Assembly: GCA_020436085.1 (NCBI GenBank)
Contig: JAGQYM010000024.1
Coordinates: 1-47,236 of the forward strand
Length of the DNA: 47,236 bases
Source: Cyclobacteriaceae bacterium
GTDB lineage: Bacteria; Bacteroidota; Bacteroidia; Cytophagales; Cyclobacteriaceae
Direction of reading: 5' to 3'
Shown: positions 26,292 through 34,474 of the stretch, piece by piece
Layout of the letters: each line of letters opens with the position of its first letter
How positions within the stretch are numbered: the first letter of the stretch is position 1
Made by a program: the position numbers and the translations under genes
The notes under the pieces: generated by a model
Seen by the model: only the letters and a program-made list of their open reading frames with translations
The model's database searches: none
What the model was told of the DNA's origin: nothing

Positions 26292-29200
26292 ATGGCCGCA
26301 TATTTTATTAAATTGGGAATGAAGTTTTTTATCTGGCTTTTGGCGATAACGTTGATATCCATCAATTGTATCGCCCAACCCTCTAATAAGGACATTTTCT
26401 ATTTGTACTTAATTGGCGATGCCGGAGAGCCGACAGTCTCAAACGCACCCTACAAGAAAATAATTCAATCCCAACTCGCACAAAACCCCGGTGTTTCGTC
26501 TGCTGCCGTGTACCTGGGTGACAATGTATACCCCCGCGGACTTGCTGATGAAGACGACAAATTACGGTCAGAAGGTGAGGAGATATTAAGGTCGCAGATC
26601 GACAACGTGAAAGGGGTTAATAACATCTACTTCGTTCCGGGAAATCACGATTGGAAAAGAGGACGAGTTGACGGATTAGAAGTATTGTCAAATCAGGCGA
26701 CTTTCATTGACTCGCTTAACAACGCGGCAATTCAATTCCTGCCGCAGGGAGGGTGTCCCGGCCCCGTAGAAGTCGCCTTGAGTGATCAGCTTGTGTTAGT
26801 AATAATTGACTCCCAGTGGTGGCTTCATCCGTGGGATAAACCTTCAGGTGAGGAAAGTGATTGCGAGTTCAAATCATCTGCGGATGTGATCGCAGGGCTG
26901 GAAGAAATACTACGAAGAAACGAAGGTAAGCAGATCGTAGTGGCTGCCCATCATCCACTTTATACCTATGGTGAACATGGTGGAACGTCACGACTGAAAG
27001 AAAATATTTTTCCTTTGACCGATGTCAGCAAAAGTCTTTACGTACCGCTGCCCATTTTAGGATCTATCTATCCATTGTATCGCAAAATTTTTGGTAGCAT
27101 TCAGGATATTTCACATCCTGCTTATCGTGAGTTCAGAACTTCCGTAGAGAGTGTTTTAAAAAACTATCCGGGTACGATCTTCGCTGCAGGTCACGAGCAC
27201 TCTTTGCAATACATTTCAAAAGATAGTGTCCATCATGTAGTCAGTGGCTCCGGATCGAAACATACCTACGTTAAACAAAAAGGCTATTCAAAGTTTGCCA
27301 AAGATCAACTGGGTTTTGCGCGTGTTGCCATTCAGGCAAATAATCAGGTGCGCATTGAATATTATACAGAAGCAAACGCGATTGCTGCGTATCAGGTAAG
27401 TTTTGAGATGGCGCATCCTGCAGGCATTGATCAGACTCCAACGTCAGAAAATGGAACAGTTACAAAAAATGCAAGCAATCAATATGCTGCGTCTGCAAAA
27501 AAGATGAAGTGGTTGGGTGAAAACTACAGGGATGTGTGGGCAGAAAAAATCGAAGTGCCTGTTTTTGATTTTCAAAATGAAAACGGTGAGTTGAAAATAT
27601 TAAAGCAGGGGGGCGGTCAGCAAACGCTTTCCCTACGTCTTGAAGATCCGAAAGGGTGGCAATTCACTTTGCGCTCGATAGAAAAATTTCCTGAGAAAGC
27701 TATCCCGGAAGCCTTTCGCGAGACTTTTGCGAAAGATTTAGTACAAGATCAGATTTCTGCTTCTCATCCCTATGCGGCTATTGTTATTCCTTCTTTGGCT
27801 GACGCAGCTGGTATCTATCACACAAACCCAAAAGTAGTTTGGCTACCGGATGACCCCAGATTGGGCAACTACAGAAAAACTTTTGCCAACCGTCTGATGC
27901 TGTACGAAGAGAGACCTGATGGCAAGGCAAAGGGAATGGATTTTTTCGGAAATGCTGATGACATAGAAAGTACTTTTAAAGTAATTGATAAACTGGCAAA
28001 AGATAACGACAACCAGGTCGACCAACGATTTGTGCTTCGCTCTCGTCTGTTTGATTTGTGGATTGGTGATTGGGACCGACATGACGACCAATGGCGGTGG
28101 GCAGAGTTTGACAAAAAGAAAGGTAAACTCTATCGTCCTATCCCTCGCGACCGCGATCAGGCCTTCTTTGTGAATGAAGGAAGAATACCAAAAATGTTCA
28201 GCAAGAGATGGGCATTACCAAAACTTCAAGGCTTTGACTACGAGCTCGACTGGCCGGCTGGGTTTATGTTCAATGCACGCTATTTCGACAGAAGCTTTCT
28301 TACAGGATTGAGTGAACAAGACTGGGTTGATGTAGCCGATAGCCTGACCAATGCGCTTACCGATGAAGCTATTGAAAATGCGATACATCAATGGCCAAAA
28401 GCAATATTTGATTTGCATGGTGAGGAAGTCGTCAAAAAACTGAAAGCGAGGCGAGCCAATTTGAAAAATTATGCACTTGATCACTATAGGTTCTTAGCAA
28501 GAGAGGTGACCATAGTGGGCTCTGACAAACACGAACGTTTTGAGATCGAGTATTTGCCAAACGGGTCCGTAAAAGTGGAGGTGTTTAAAACGTCAAAGGA
28601 GGGAGAGAAGGAGAAGAAGCTTTACGAAAGAATTTTTAAAGAAGACGAGACACAAGAGGTTCGCCTGCAAGGCTTGGACGGACACGACAATTTTGTATTC
28701 ACGGGCGACAACAAAACATCCATTAAAGTGCGGGTGATTGGCGGCAAAGGAGAAGATCATCTGACTTCCGATGCACGTGAAAAGCCCATAGTGTATGATA
28801 AGACTGGAGGGCTGATGGTGGAGGCGGGTAGCAGGATTCATGATCGAAGATCTGATAACAAAATGGTGAATGAGTACAATCGCAGAGAGTTCAAATACAA
28901 CTTGCTTGCGCCATTGATTTTCGGAAATTACAACGTTGACGATGGAATTTTTCTCGGAGGAGGATTTCTGTCAACCACTCATGGGTTTAGAAAAGACCCA
29001 TTCAAGACGCGCCACCTTTTTTTGGGAAGTTATGCCATCAACACAAGCTCATTCAACTTTAATTATAAGGCAGAGTTTACACATCTCGTAGGTAAATGGA
29101 ATGGAGAAATCGATTTGGATGTCAAGTCGCCAAACTTCGTCAATAATTTCTTTGGCTTAGGTAATGAGTCTGTCTTCGACAAAAATATTGATGAAAACCC

Positions 29201-30014
29201 AGCGATAGATGTAGATAACGCAATCGATTATTACCGGCTTAGATTTAAACAATGGTCTTTGGATCTTCGCTTGACCCGAAAGATCGGTGCGTACGGTTTT
29301 TTCAAAATTGGACCCACGCTTCAGTTGGTAGAATTAGAGCACCCAAGTAAGGATCGATTTGTTAAGGATTTTGAGGCAACCTTACCCGAACCCATTCTCG
29401 AAGACTATAAATACTTCACAGGCCTCTCATATAGTTGGGGAATAGACAATCGTAATAATAAGATTTTTACCACCCGAGGTTTGTACTTTGAACAGACATC
29501 GCAGTGGATGAATGAATTTAACTCCACATCCATCAATGCTGGAGACTTTGGCTTTCACACTGCCTCATTGGCTTTTTACCAATCTTTTCGGTTTCCGGCA
29601 CGCTTAACGTTTGCGACCCGGGTGTCTGGTGGTATTACAAGGGGAGACTACCAGATTTATCAATCGCAAATACTTGATGGTCGCACGGAGGTGAGAGGGT
29701 TCAGAAAAACAAGATTCTATGGCGACAGCAAGCTGGTGTTCAACAACGAGATTCGATTTAAGTTGGGGGAAATACATTCTTATATCATGCCTGCAAATGT
29801 TGGTATGCTCGGATTCTTCGATATTGGTAGGGTATGGTACAAAGACTCAACAGGTATTGATCCGACCTCGACCACAGGAAAATCAAACGTGTGGCACAAA
29901 GGATTCGGAGGAGGATTTTGGTTCACACCATACAACCTGGCCATAGTATCTCTCACTGCAGGTCACTCTGTTGAGGGAACGCTGGCCTACTTCAGGCTTG
30001 GCTTCCTGTTCTAG
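26292..30014 (+). CDS. Metallophosphoesterase / kinase-like / outer-membrane barrel fusion
   Basis: A 1240-residue exported protein. A signal peptide (to about residue 29, NCIAQ) precedes a calcineurin-like phosphoesterase (about 35-370) with YLIGDAGE, YLGDNVYPRG, VPGNHDWKRG, AAHHPLYTYGEHGG and AAGHEHSLQY, covering the usual metal ligands. A middle region (about 440-720) has WQFTLRSIEK (Arg461, Lys465), DLWIGDWDRHDDQWRW (Asp595-Arg-His) and PIPRDRDQAFF (Asp620/622); the spacing resembles the catalytic and metal-binding Asp motifs of FAM20C/HipA/PI4K-like kinases. The C-terminal ~350 residues look like a BamA/TamA-type barrel (EVRGFRKTRFYGDSKLVFNNEIRF, terminal FRLGFLF). Likely outer-membrane anchored. 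The start could also be the ATG at 26319, which still leaves an intact signal peptide. Confidence 0.87.
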   Translation: MAAYFIKLGMKFFIWLLAITLISINCIAQPSNKDIFYLYLIGDAGEPTVSNAPYKKIIQSQLAQNPGVSSAAVYLGDNVYPRGLADEDDKLRSEGEEILRSQIDNVKGVNNIYFVPGNHDWKRGRVDGLEVLSNQATFIDSLNNAAIQFLPQGGCPGPVEVALSDQLVLVIIDSQWWLHPWDKPSGEESDCEFKSSADVIAGLEEILRRNEGKQIVVAAHHPLYTYGEHGGTSRLKENIFPLTDVSKSLYVPLPILGSIYPLYRKIFGSIQDISHPAYREFRTSVESVLKNYPGTIFAAGHEHSLQYISKDSVHHVVSGSGSKHTYVKQKGYSKFAKDQLGFARVAIQANNQVRIEYYTEANAIAAYQVSFEMAHPAGIDQTPTSENGTVTKNASNQYAASAKKMKWLGENYRDVWAEKIEVPVFDFQNENGELKILKQGGGQQTLSLRLEDPKGWQFTLRSIEKFPEKAIPEAFRETFAKDLVQDQISASHPYAAIVIPSLADAAGIYHTNPKVVWLPDDPRLGNYRKTFANRLMLYEERPDGKAKGMDFFGNADDIESTFKVIDKLAKDNDNQVDQRFVLRSRLFDLWIGDWDRHDDQWRWAEFDKKKGKLYRPIPRDRDQAFFVNEGRIPKMFSKRWALPKLQGFDYELDWPAGFMFNARYFDRSFLTGLSEQDWVDVADSLTNALTDEAIENAIHQWPKAIFDLHGEEVVKKLKARRANLKNYALDHYRFLAREVTIVGSDKHERFEIEYLPNGSVKVEVFKTSKEGEKEKKLYERIFKEDETQEVRLQGLDGHDNFVFTGDNKTSIKVRVIGGKGEDHLTSDAREKPIVYDKTGGLMVEAGSRIHDRRSDNKMVNEYNRREFKYNLLAPLIFGNYNVDDGIFLGGGFLSTTHGFRKDPFKTRHLFLGSYAINTSSFNFNYKAEFTHLVGKWNGEIDLDVKSPNFVNNFFGLGNESVFDKNIDENPAIDVDNAIDYYRLRFKQWSLDLRLTRKIGAYGFFKIGPTLQLVELEHPSKDRFVKDFEATLPEPILEDYKYFTGLSYSWGIDNRNNKIFTTRGLYFEQTSQWMNEFNSTSINAGDFGFHTASLAFYQSFRFPARLTFATRVSGGITRGDYQIYQSQILDGRTEVRGFRKTRFYGDSKLVFNNEIRFKLGEIHSYIMPANVGMLGFFDIGRVWYKDSTGIDPTSTTGKSNVWHKGFGGGFWFTPYNLAIVSLTAGHSVEGTLAYFRLGFLF

Positions 30015-30030
30015 TTGCAGTGTTCACAAT

Positions 30031-30059
30031 AACTGATGCTGAGTGAAGCAGCGTTAGTT
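30031..30059. terminator. Candidate bidirectional hairpin between convergent genes
   Basis: AACTGATGCTG (30031-30041) can pair with CAGCGTTAGTT (30049-30059) over 11 bp including two G-U pairs, with a 7-nt loop. It sits between the ends of the phosphoesterase fusion gene and the 158-residue protein gene. U-tracts are weak, so function is uncertain. Confidence 0.4.
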
Positions 30060-30063
30060 TGTA

Positions 30064-30540
30064 CTAGCTGAGCGCTGAGTGTGGCTCTAGCAATTCAACA
30101 AGGTTTACTTTATTCGCTAACCGTTCCTCCAGCATTCGTGCCATCGCTGTGAGGTAGGTCTCGACATCAGCCTTGTTGTTTTGTTTTAAGTTACGTTTGT
30201 TGATAGGTAGTTGGCGTAGAACCTTAGGATCAGAAAGACGCTCAAGATGTTTCAGGTCATCAATATCGAAACCGAAGTTCAGCAAGTCTGAGATGAGGTC
30301 ATCCATCTTCAACCCGCTGGTCGGGCAGTAGTCGTTAAGTTGTTCATTCCAGTCACCGTGTCCCTCCATTGCAAAGCTGTGAATTTCCCTTTTGCTCAAA
30401 CTTGTTATTTCTTGAGCCAGGAACCCGCAGTTGCAGGCGCCCATGTGCCCCCATTGATAATCTCCGCTTTTCCTGATCTTATCTGCTGTTTTGCGGATTA
30501 CTTCGATTATTTCCGGTCTTACTCTGGCCATGTACCCCAA
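30064..30540 (-). CDS. Conserved Bacteroidota protein of unknown function
   Basis: A 158-residue protein with no signal peptide or membrane helix. Recognisable features are YQWGHMGACNCGFLAQEITSLSKREIH near 28-55, with two closely spaced Cys residues (CNC), and EQLNDYCPTSGLKMDDLISDLLNFGF near 66-92. This combination (WGHMG.CNCG and YCPTSG) I recall from an unnamed family frequent in Bacteroidota. The Cys/His set might bind metal or be redox-active, which is inference. A second possible start, Met4, would drop three residues only. Convergent to the phosphoesterase fusion gene and divergent from the M13 peptidase gene. Confidence 0.8.
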   Translation of the reverse strand: MGYMARVRPEIIEVIRKTADKIRKSGDYQWGHMGACNCGFLAQEITSLSKREIHSFAMEGHGDWNEQLNDYCPTSGLKMDDLISDLLNFGFDIDDLKHLERLSDPKVLRQLPINKRNLKQNNKADVETYLTAMARMLEERLANKVNLVELLEPHSALS

Positions 30541-30585
30541 ATTTGTTGATCTAATTTACCTCTCGAAAAACAAACCCCAAAACGT

Positions 30586-30593
30586 TAGTTTTG
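30586..30593 (+). promoter_or_regulatory. Candidate -7 promoter element for the M13 peptidase gene
   Basis: TAGTTTTG matches TAnnTTTG and lies 25 nt before the start codon at 30619. No TTTG is found at the -33 spacing. Confidence 0.4.
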
Positions 30594-30618
30594 TTCTGGA
30601 ATTACAATCTATTCAATT

Positions 30619-32664
30619 ATGAAATACACCTTTATCACAATTATCTCTCTGGTTTTACTGGCCTCATGTTCTACCAGCACCAACGAGGCTGTCAAAAGCG
30701 AGGGTCTCGAATTGTCAAACATGGATACTACCGTACGTCCGCAGGATGATATTTTTCGGTTTGCCAACGGTGCCTGGCTGGACAGAACTGTAATTCCGGG
30801 TGATAAGGGTTCTTGGGGCAGTGGTAACGAAGTTTTTGAGCACAACAATGAGGTGCTGCTCGAACTTTTAAAAACTGCGGCTTCAAACCCAGAATATGTG
30901 GAAGGTTCTGATCAGCGCAAAGCATCAGATTTTTACAGTATCGGCATGGACTCCCTTTTAGCTGAAAAGGTTGGGGTATCCGTTCTAGAACCAACGTTCA
31001 AAAAGATTGCAGAAATAAAGAATAATAAGTCGCTGACGGCTTACCTGGCGGATCAAGAGTTAGAAGGTGGAGGCGCCTTCTTCGGTATTTTCATTATTCC
31101 CGATCTAAAACAAGCCGATAAAGTGGCCGCCTACTTTGGCTCCGGTGGACTCGGCCTCCCGGAGCGAGACTACTACCTGAAGACAGATGAGAAGTCGAAG
31201 GAGACAAGAGATGAATACGTGAAGCATGTGAGTAAGATGTTGCAGCTCACTGGTGAGTCCATGGAAATTGCCAACAGGCATGCCAGCCAAATTTTGGCAC
31301 TGGAGACCAAACTAGCTTCTGCAACCCTCACCAAAGAAGAGAGTAGAGACCCTTCAAAGCAGTACCATAAAAAATCAGTGGCTGACCTAGGTCAAATGGT
31401 ACCAGCTATCGATTGGAAATCTTATTTAGGGACACTGGGAGTGACGGAAGATACCTTGATTGTCACAGAACCAAAATTCATGATACAATGCCAGGAGATG
31501 TTTGCGTCAGGCAAATGGGATGAAGTTCAAACCTATCTAAAATGGTCAGCATTGAATGGAGCGGCACCATTCCTTAATCATGCCGTTGTGCAAGAGTCAT
31601 TTGATTTCAATGGCAAATACCTGAACGGTGTAGAACAAATGAGGCCAAGATGGAAACGAGTAATGAGCACTACCGATAATTTTCTGGGTGAAGCCATCGG
31701 ACAATTGTATGTCGACAAAGTATTTCCACCTGAGGCGAAAGCCAAAGCATTAGAGATGGTTGAAAACATCAAGTTGGCAATGGCAGATCGGATAAAGCAA
31801 TTAGATTGGATGTCCGACTCTACAAAGCAAATGGCGCTAAACAAGTTAAGTACCATCAACGTAAAGGTCGGTTATCCCGATGAATGGAAAAGCTACGCAG
31901 GACTTCAGATAGAAAAATCACCCGAGAAAAGCTCGTACTATCAAAATGCTGTAAACGCGTCACGCTTTCAGGTGCGTCAGGCGATTAACAAACTTGGAAA
32001 ACCCGTAAATAAAAAGGAGTGGCAGATGACCCCGCAAACGGTCAACGCATACTACAATCCCCTGTTCAACGAGATTGTGTTTCCCGCAGGGATACTTCAG
32101 CCTCCATTTTATAATTACAAAGCTGATGAAGCTGTGAACTACGGAGGTATTGGTGCTGTAATAGGCCACGAGATTTCACACGGCTTTGACGACTCAGGAT
32201 CTCGTTTTGATGCAGAGGGAAATCTGAAGAACTGGTGGGGAGAGGAAGATCTGGAGAAATTTAAAGGCAAGGGAAAGGCCCTGGCTGATCAATACAGCAG
32301 CTATGAACCATTGGAAGGACAACATCTTCAGGGCGAGTTTACTTTGGGAGAAAATATTGGTGACCTCGGAGGTATAATCATCGCTTACGAAGGACTTCAA
32401 CGCTACCTGAGAGAGAAGGGAAACCCCGGTCTGATTGACGGATATACACCTGAGCAACGATTCTTTCTTTCATGGGCTACTATCTGGCGTACGAAATATC
32501 GCGATGAATACCTGAGAACCTTGATTAATACGGACCCCCATTCACCAAATCAGTACCGGGCCAGCGTGCCCCTTACCAATGTCGATCAGTTTTATAAAGC
32601 TTTTGATGTAAAAGAAGGTGATAAGCTATATCGAAGCGAATCAGATAGGGTGAAGATTTGGTAA
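30619..32664 (+). CDS. M13 family zinc metallopeptidase (neprilysin-like), lipoprotein
   Basis: A 681-residue enzyme. The N-terminus is a lipoprotein signal with the lipobox LASC (lipidated Cys17). The zinc site is complete: GHEISHGFDD supplies His517, Glu518 and His521, and GENIGDLGG supplies Glu578 and the supporting Asp582. The substrate-binding motif NAYYNP (near 476) and the C-terminal YRASVPLTNVDQFYKAFDV and YRSESDRVKIW end are typical for the family. It is expected to cleave oligopeptides on the hydrophobic side of the scissile bond, acting at the periplasmic or outer face. The usual family length is close to 680. The gene appears to be a single unit, with the bTHX promoter directly downstream. 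Confidence 0.95.
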   Translation: MKYTFITIISLVLLASCSTSTNEAVKSEGLELSNMDTTVRPQDDIFRFANGAWLDRTVIPGDKGSWGSGNEVFEHNNEVLLELLKTAASNPEYVEGSDQRKASDFYSIGMDSLLAEKVGVSVLEPTFKKIAEIKNNKSLTAYLADQELEGGGAFFGIFIIPDLKQADKVAAYFGSGGLGLPERDYYLKTDEKSKETRDEYVKHVSKMLQLTGESMEIANRHASQILALETKLASATLTKEESRDPSKQYHKKSVADLGQMVPAIDWKSYLGTLGVTEDTLIVTEPKFMIQCQEMFASGKWDEVQTYLKWSALNGAAPFLNHAVVQESFDFNGKYLNGVEQMRPRWKRVMSTTDNFLGEAIGQLYVDKVFPPEAKAKALEMVENIKLAMADRIKQLDWMSDSTKQMALNKLSTINVKVGYPDEWKSYAGLQIEKSPEKSSYYQNAVNASRFQVRQAINKLGKPVNKKEWQMTPQTVNAYYNPLFNEIVFPAGILQPPFYNYKADEAVNYGGIGAVIGHEISHGFDDSGSRFDAEGNLKNWWGEEDLEKFKGKGKALADQYSSYEPLEGQHLQGEFTLGENIGDLGGIIIAYEGLQRYLREKGNPGLIDGYTPEQRFFLSWATIWRTKYRDEYLRTLINTDPHSPNQYRASVPLTNVDQFYKAFDVKEGDKLYRSESDRVKIW

Positions 32665-32692
32665 AAGCAGCGGCCTAAAGTGTTCGAACGGG

Positions 32693-32723
32693 TTTGTAAA
32701 AATGAAACCCTTTATTATTATTG
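32693..32723 (+). promoter_or_regulatory. Promoter upstream of bTHX and probably of the trp operon
   Basis: TTTG at 32693-32696, exactly 19 nt, then TATTATTG at 32716-32723 (one mismatch to TAnnTTTG). It implies transcription from about 32730. This also shows that the upstream in-frame ATG at 32702 cannot be the bTHX start on this transcript. Confidence 0.6.
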
Positions 32724-32743
32724 CTGCTCGAATTGATCTATTT

Positions 32744-32920
32744 ATGGGAAGAGGAGACAAAAAATCAAGAAAAGGTAAAATCTGGAAAGGCTCTTATGGC
32801 AATACCAGAAGACGCAAATCAAATACTACTGGTGCTGCTGCTGTAAGCCAGGCTGAAGGCGCAGAAACAAAGCCTAAGGCAAAAAAGGCACCTAAGAAAA
32901 GAGCGAAAGCTGCTGAATAA
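32744..32920 (+). CDS. 30S ribosomal protein bTHX
   Basis: A 58-residue basic protein starting MGRGDKKSRKGKIWKGSYGNTRRRK, the hallmark of ribosomal protein THX, which inserts in the head of the 30S subunit. The rest is an Ala/Lys-rich tail. I use the ATG at 32744, since the family begins exactly with MGRGDKK and the candidate promoter lies between the earlier ATG (32702) and this one. Its TAA stop overlaps the ATG of the tryptophan leader peptide (TAATG at 32918-32922). This makes bTHX the first gene of a possible bTHX-trp transcript. Confidence 0.93.
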   Translation: MGRGDKKSRKGKIWKGSYGNTRRRKSNTTGAAAVSQAEGAETKPKAKKAPKKRAKAAE

Positions 32921-32991
32921 TGAAATTGAATTACAACATAGCGTGGTGGTGGCATACTCCTGAAATCGGGGATAGGCTTACTATGCTATAG
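32920..32991 (+). CDS. trpL: Tryptophan leader peptide (attenuator control peptide)
   Basis: A 23-codon frame beginning at the ATG that overlaps the bTHX stop. Codons 9-11 are three consecutive TGG Trp codons (32944-32952), within the peptide segment NIAWWWHTPE. It ends at TAG 32989-32991, 76 nt before the trpE start. Ribosome position on this frame would decide between two RNA folds downstream. If charged tRNA-Trp is scarce, ribosomes stall on the Trp codons, leaving the segment 32965-32979 free to form the antiterminator. If Trp is plentiful, they run on to the stop and cover that segment. No other function is expected. It is too short for standard gene finders. Confidence 0.87.
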   Translation: MKLNYNIAWWWHTPEIGDRLTML

Positions 32992-33053
32992 TTGAATTAA
33001 AGAATATTTTAATGAAGCCCGCCCCGATACATCGGGGCGGGCTTTTTGTTTTT
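32965..33053 (+). promoter_or_regulatory. trp operon attenuator (mutually exclusive antiterminator/terminator)
   Basis: Segment 2 at 32965-32979 (ATCGGGG, ATA, GGCTT) can pair with segment 3 at 33015-33028: GGCTT with AAGCC (33015-33019) and ATCGGGG with CCCCGAT (33022-33028), giving 7 + 5 bp around a small internal loop. Segment 3 can instead pair fully with segment 4 (33031-33044) to make the terminator. Segment 2 lies inside the leader peptide frame, codons 16-20, so a ribosome near the leader stop would hide it. A weaker pairing between ATAGC (32938-32942) and GCTAT (32985-32989) might serve as the 1:2 protector. This is the classical ribosome-mediated logic for trp operons. Confidence 0.85.
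33015..33053 (+). terminator. Intrinsic terminator of the trp attenuator
   Basis: Arms AAGCCCGCCCCGAT (33015-33028) and ATCGGGGCGGGCTT (33031-33044) are perfectly complementary over 14 bp, G/C-rich, followed by TTTTTGTTTTT (33043-33053). It ends 14 nt before the trpE start codon. Confidence 0.93.
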
Positions 33054-33066
33054 ATGGCATTGTGAT

Positions 33067-34464
33067 ATGAAGAAGATTAAAATTTTTACCCGATCACGTA
33101 CGCTGTTGGCAGACACGCTCACGCCTGTTAACATTTATTTGAAACTGCGGGATCAGTACGCAGGAAGTATTCTATTGGAAAGCTCAGACTATCACGGCCA
33201 GGAAAATAGCCTGTCGCTGATCTGCTGCCAACCGATCGCTTCCTTTGAAGTCAATGATTTCGTTCTGAAAGTGAGCTACCCTGATGGATCAAACACAACG
33301 GAGAAACTTTCAGGCGATGGAGACCTGATCAGAAGACTAAATGACTTCAGAAGTGAATTTGACGTGATATCACCACAAACCAAATATGTTTCCGGTGGTT
33401 TGTTCGGATACATGGCCTATGATGCCGTCCGATATTTTGAAGAGGTGGCAATTGACAGAAGAGAGAAACTGGTGCCGGAAGTATTGTACAAGGTTTTTAA
33501 ATATGTAATCGTAGTCGACCATTTTTCAAATACACTTACGCTGTTTGAAAATGCAATTAGTGAAGATGAACCCTGTCAACTGGATCAGTTGCAGCAACTG
33601 ATTTTTAGCAATCGTTTCTCAACTTTCCGTTTTAGCACATCACAGACTGAATCCTCCGACCTTACCGATGAAGAGTTTAAAAAATTAGTATCTGCAGGCA
33701 TCGGTCATTGCCAACGTGGAGATGTTTTTCAAATCGTCTTGTCCAGGAGATTTACCACCTCTTTTCATGGAGATGAGTTTAATGTGTATCGTGCCTTGCG
33801 TTCAATCAATCCATCACCCTACCTCTTCTATTTCGACTTCGGCAGTTTTAAAATTTTTGGCTCCAGCCCAGAAGCTCAACTGCAGATTAAAGGACAAGAA
33901 GCTTCCATCTTTCCAATTGCCGGCACATTCAAGCGTACAGGCGATGACAAAGAGGATGCGCTATTGGCAGAAGAGCTATCAAAAGATGAAAAAGAGAATG
34001 CTGAGCACGTGATGCTGGTTGACCTCGCAAGAAATGATCTCAGTAGAAATGCAGCCGAGGTAAAAGTAGAAGTATTCAAAGAGATTCAATACTACAGCCA
34101 TGTGATACACCTGGTTTCAAAAGTGACAGGAAAACTTACCAATGGCTCGCCACTTAAGGTTGTAGCCGATACATTTCCCGCTGGTACATTGTCAGGTGCA
34201 CCCAAACACAAGGCACTGACGCTCATTGAAAAATATGAAAAGGTAAATCGCAACTTCTACGGGGGTGCGATTGGTTTCATGGGCTTCAACGGAGACTTCA
34301 ACCACGCGATAATGATTCGCACTTTTCTCAGTAAGGCAAACAAGCTGATTACTCAGGCTGGCGCAGGCGTAGTAGCCAAGTCAAAACCTGAAAGCGAACT
34401 ACAGGAAGTAAATAACAAACTGGAGGCTTTGAGAAGGGCTTTACGAATGGCCGAAGAACTTTAA
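33067..34464 (+). CDS. trpE: Anthranilate synthase component I
   Basis: A 465-residue chorismate-binding enzyme. The feedback-inhibition motif LLES(X)10S is intact (Leu36-Ser39 and Ser50), so Trp should inhibit it directly. Catalytic-domain motifs include GGLFGYMAYDAVRYFE near 107, DVFQIVLSRRF near 215, MLVDLARNDLSR near 315, PAGTLSGAPKHKAL near 370 and YGGAIGFMGFNGDFNHAIMIRTF near 396. It converts chorismate to anthranilate with ammonia from TrpG, the first committed step. The TTG at 33046 lies in the terminator U-tract, so the ATG at 33067 is the start. It contains no Trp residue. trpG follows after 10 nt. Confidence 0.96.
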   Translation: MKKIKIFTRSRTLLADTLTPVNIYLKLRDQYAGSILLESSDYHGQENSLSLICCQPIASFEVNDFVLKVSYPDGSNTTEKLSGDGDLIRRLNDFRSEFDVISPQTKYVSGGLFGYMAYDAVRYFEEVAIDRREKLVPEVLYKVFKYVIVVDHFSNTLTLFENAISEDEPCQLDQLQQLIFSNRFSTFRFSTSQTESSDLTDEEFKKLVSAGIGHCQRGDVFQIVLSRRFTTSFHGDEFNVYRALRSINPSPYLFYFDFGSFKIFGSSPEAQLQIKGQEASIFPIAGTFKRTGDDKEDALLAEELSKDEKENAEHVMLVDLARNDLSRNAAEVKVEVFKEIQYYSHVIHLVSKVTGKLTNGSPLKVVADTFPAGTLSGAPKHKALTLIEKYEKVNRNFYGGAIGFMGFNGDFNHAIMIRTFLSKANKLITQAGAGVVAKSKPESELQEVNNKLEALRRALRMAEEL

Positions 34465-34474
34465 GAATGACACA

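Noticed and set aside
32702-32743. Upstream ATG extending bTHX by 14 residues
   Set aside because: The extension is unlike the family, which starts MGRGDKK, and it begins upstream of the predicted transcription start.
33046-33066. TTG start extending trpE by seven residues
   Set aside because: It lies inside the U-tract of the attenuator terminator; the ATG at 33067 gives the normal TrpE N-terminus.
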